15,579 nucleotides of DNA from Gelidibacter sp039916245 (lineage in GTDB: Bacteria > Bacteroidota > Bacteroidia > Flavobacteriales > Flavobacteriaceae), in NCBI RefSeq assembly GCF_039916245.1, contig NZ_JBDSLS010000176.1:1-15579 (forward strand). Direction: 5' to 3'. A program made the position numbers and the translations under genes. This document shows, one piece after another, positions 14,703 through 15,579 of this stretch. The notes below the pieces were generated by a model that did no database searches, was not told the DNA's origin, and saw nothing but the letters and a program-made list of their open reading frames with translations. The stretch's first letter is position 1. Every line of letters starts with the position of its first letter.

Positions 14703-14710
14703 TATCTTTG
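14703..14710 (+). promoter_or_regulatory. Putative truA promoter -7 box
   Basis: TATCTTTG matches the TAnnTTTG consensus and is identical to the boxes before folE and tRNA-Glu. A TTG at -33 distance is not seen. It would give a leader of about 130 nt before the TTG start. Confidence 0.45.
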
Positions 14711-14848
14711 CCAAGCACAAAAATAGTGATAAAGACATTAAACTATCAGTAAGTAATGTTTTATCCGATATCAAATCATAGTTTACTTATGCTAGGGACG
14801 ACATGGTCCTATGTTTGATATTCAACTTTCAAATTTATCAACGTCACT

Positions 14849-15579
14849 TTGAGATATTTTATCGAATTGTCATATAACGGAAAAGCCTATCATGGGTGGC
14901 AGAGGCAACCAAATGCCGCTTCGGTGCAGCAGGTTTTGGAGCATGCATTATCTACATTATTAAGGATGCCCATTAAAGTGATGGGCGCCGGCCGTACCGA
15001 TACTGGTGTTCATGCCTCTCAAATGTTTGCACATTTTGATATGGACGACGCTTTTGATATTGACACTTTAATCTTTAAAATCAATTGGTTTTTGCCGCAT
15101 GACATTGCCGTTCATCGTATTTTTGAAGTTAGGGATAAGGCTCATGCCCGATTTAATGCATTGAGCAGAACTTATCACTATCGCATTTCTAACACAAAAA
15201 ATGTTTTTACGCATGATTTTGCTTATAAAATCCATCTGCCTTTAGATGTTGATAAAATGAATAAAGCCTGCGAGATTTTAATGCAGTATAAAGATTTTGA
15301 ATGCTTTTCAAAAAGTAATACGGATGTGAAAACGCATTTTTGTGATATTAAGGAAGCCTATTGGGTTTTAAATGATACGGAGCTAACCTTTGTTATTACC
15401 GCCGATCGTTTTTTACGAAACATGGTGCGTTCTATAGTTGGTACCATGGTTAACATCGGGCTTGGTAAGCTTGATGTTGAAAAACTGCATGACATTATCA
15501 AATCAAAAAACAGGAGCGAAGCAGGTTATTCTGTGCCCCCACAAGGATTATATTTAATGGATATTCAATATCCAAATAC
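14849..15579 (+). CDS. truA: tRNA pseudouridine(38-40) synthase TruA, 3'-truncated by window edge
   Basis: TruA converts uridines 38-40 in the anticodon arm of many tRNAs to pseudouridine. The reading frame is open to the window edge (243 codons), close to the usual 245-270, so only a short end is missing. Conserved features are YNGKAYHGWQRQP at 9-21, the catalytic loop GAGRTDTGVHA with Asp51, the RTYHYRI strand near 110-117, and RFLRNMVRSIVGT near 189-201. The start is TTG at 14849-14851: the in-frame stop TGA lies at 14816-14818, and no ATG or GTG occurs between it and the conserved N-terminus. The resulting MRYFIELSY is the expected family start. It is divergent from the phosphodiesterase gene. 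Confidence 0.97.
   Translation, partial: MRYFIELSYNGKAYHGWQRQPNAASVQQVLEHALSTLLRMPIKVMGAGRTDTGVHASQMFAHFDMDDAFDIDTLIFKINWFLPHDIAVHRIFEVRDKAHARFNALSRTYHYRISNTKNVFTHDFAYKIHLPLDVDKMNKACEILMQYKDFECFSKSNTDVKTHFCDIKEAYWVLNDTELTFVITADRFLRNMVRSIVGTMVNIGLGKLDVEKLHDIIKSKNRSEAGYSVPPQGLYLMDIQYPN

Overview
The window looks like chromosomal core sequence from a marine-type member of the Flavobacteriaceae (Bacteroidota). The evidence is low GC content, promoters of the TAnnTTTG type without Shine-Dalgarno sequences, a Rho factor with a long disordered N-terminal insert, a Bacteroidota-type OmpP1/FadL porin, a DUF4293 membrane protein beside rho, and a Glu-tRNA without encoded CCA. No complete mobile element, CRISPR array or defence system is visible.

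Left part (1-4352, all on the minus strand): folE (GTP cyclohydrolase I), a decayed four-helix-bundle gene, cysS, yidD and lgt (its 3' end is cut by the window edge). The folE-cysS and cysS-yidD gaps are bracketed by C/A-rich repeats in inverted orientation. One repeat abuts the stop codon of the upstream gene and the other lies just before the start codon of the next gene.

Middle part (4645-9446): a two-gene minus-strand unit encodes a Tyr/Gly- and Ser/Asn/Arg-rich lipoprotein and a FadL-type outer membrane protein. It diverges from proS (prolyl-tRNA synthetase) through a short intergenic region whose two -7 boxes lie almost back to back. proS is followed by tRNA-Glu and rpsT, which have their own strong promoter and end at a clear intrinsic terminator.

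Right part (9646-15579): a lone CapK/PaaK-like adenylate-forming enzyme (minus), a gene-poor 606-bp stretch with a strong hairpin, rho (minus), a divergent DUF4293 membrane protein (plus), a YfcE/MJ0936-type phosphodiesterase (minus) and a divergent truA (plus, 3' end cut by the window edge). The truA start must be TTG, and TTG is also the best start for yidD and the phosphodiesterase.

Functionally the window is housekeeping: translation (cysS, proS, tRNA-Glu, rpsT, truA), transcription termination (rho), envelope biogenesis (lgt, yidD, FadL-like porin, lipoprotein) and folate/pterin synthesis (folE). I found no convincing new multi-gene system. The most unusual items are the repeat-bracketed intergenic regions with the decayed four-helix-bundle gene, the porin/lipoprotein pair, and the disordered repeat-bearing insert in Rho.
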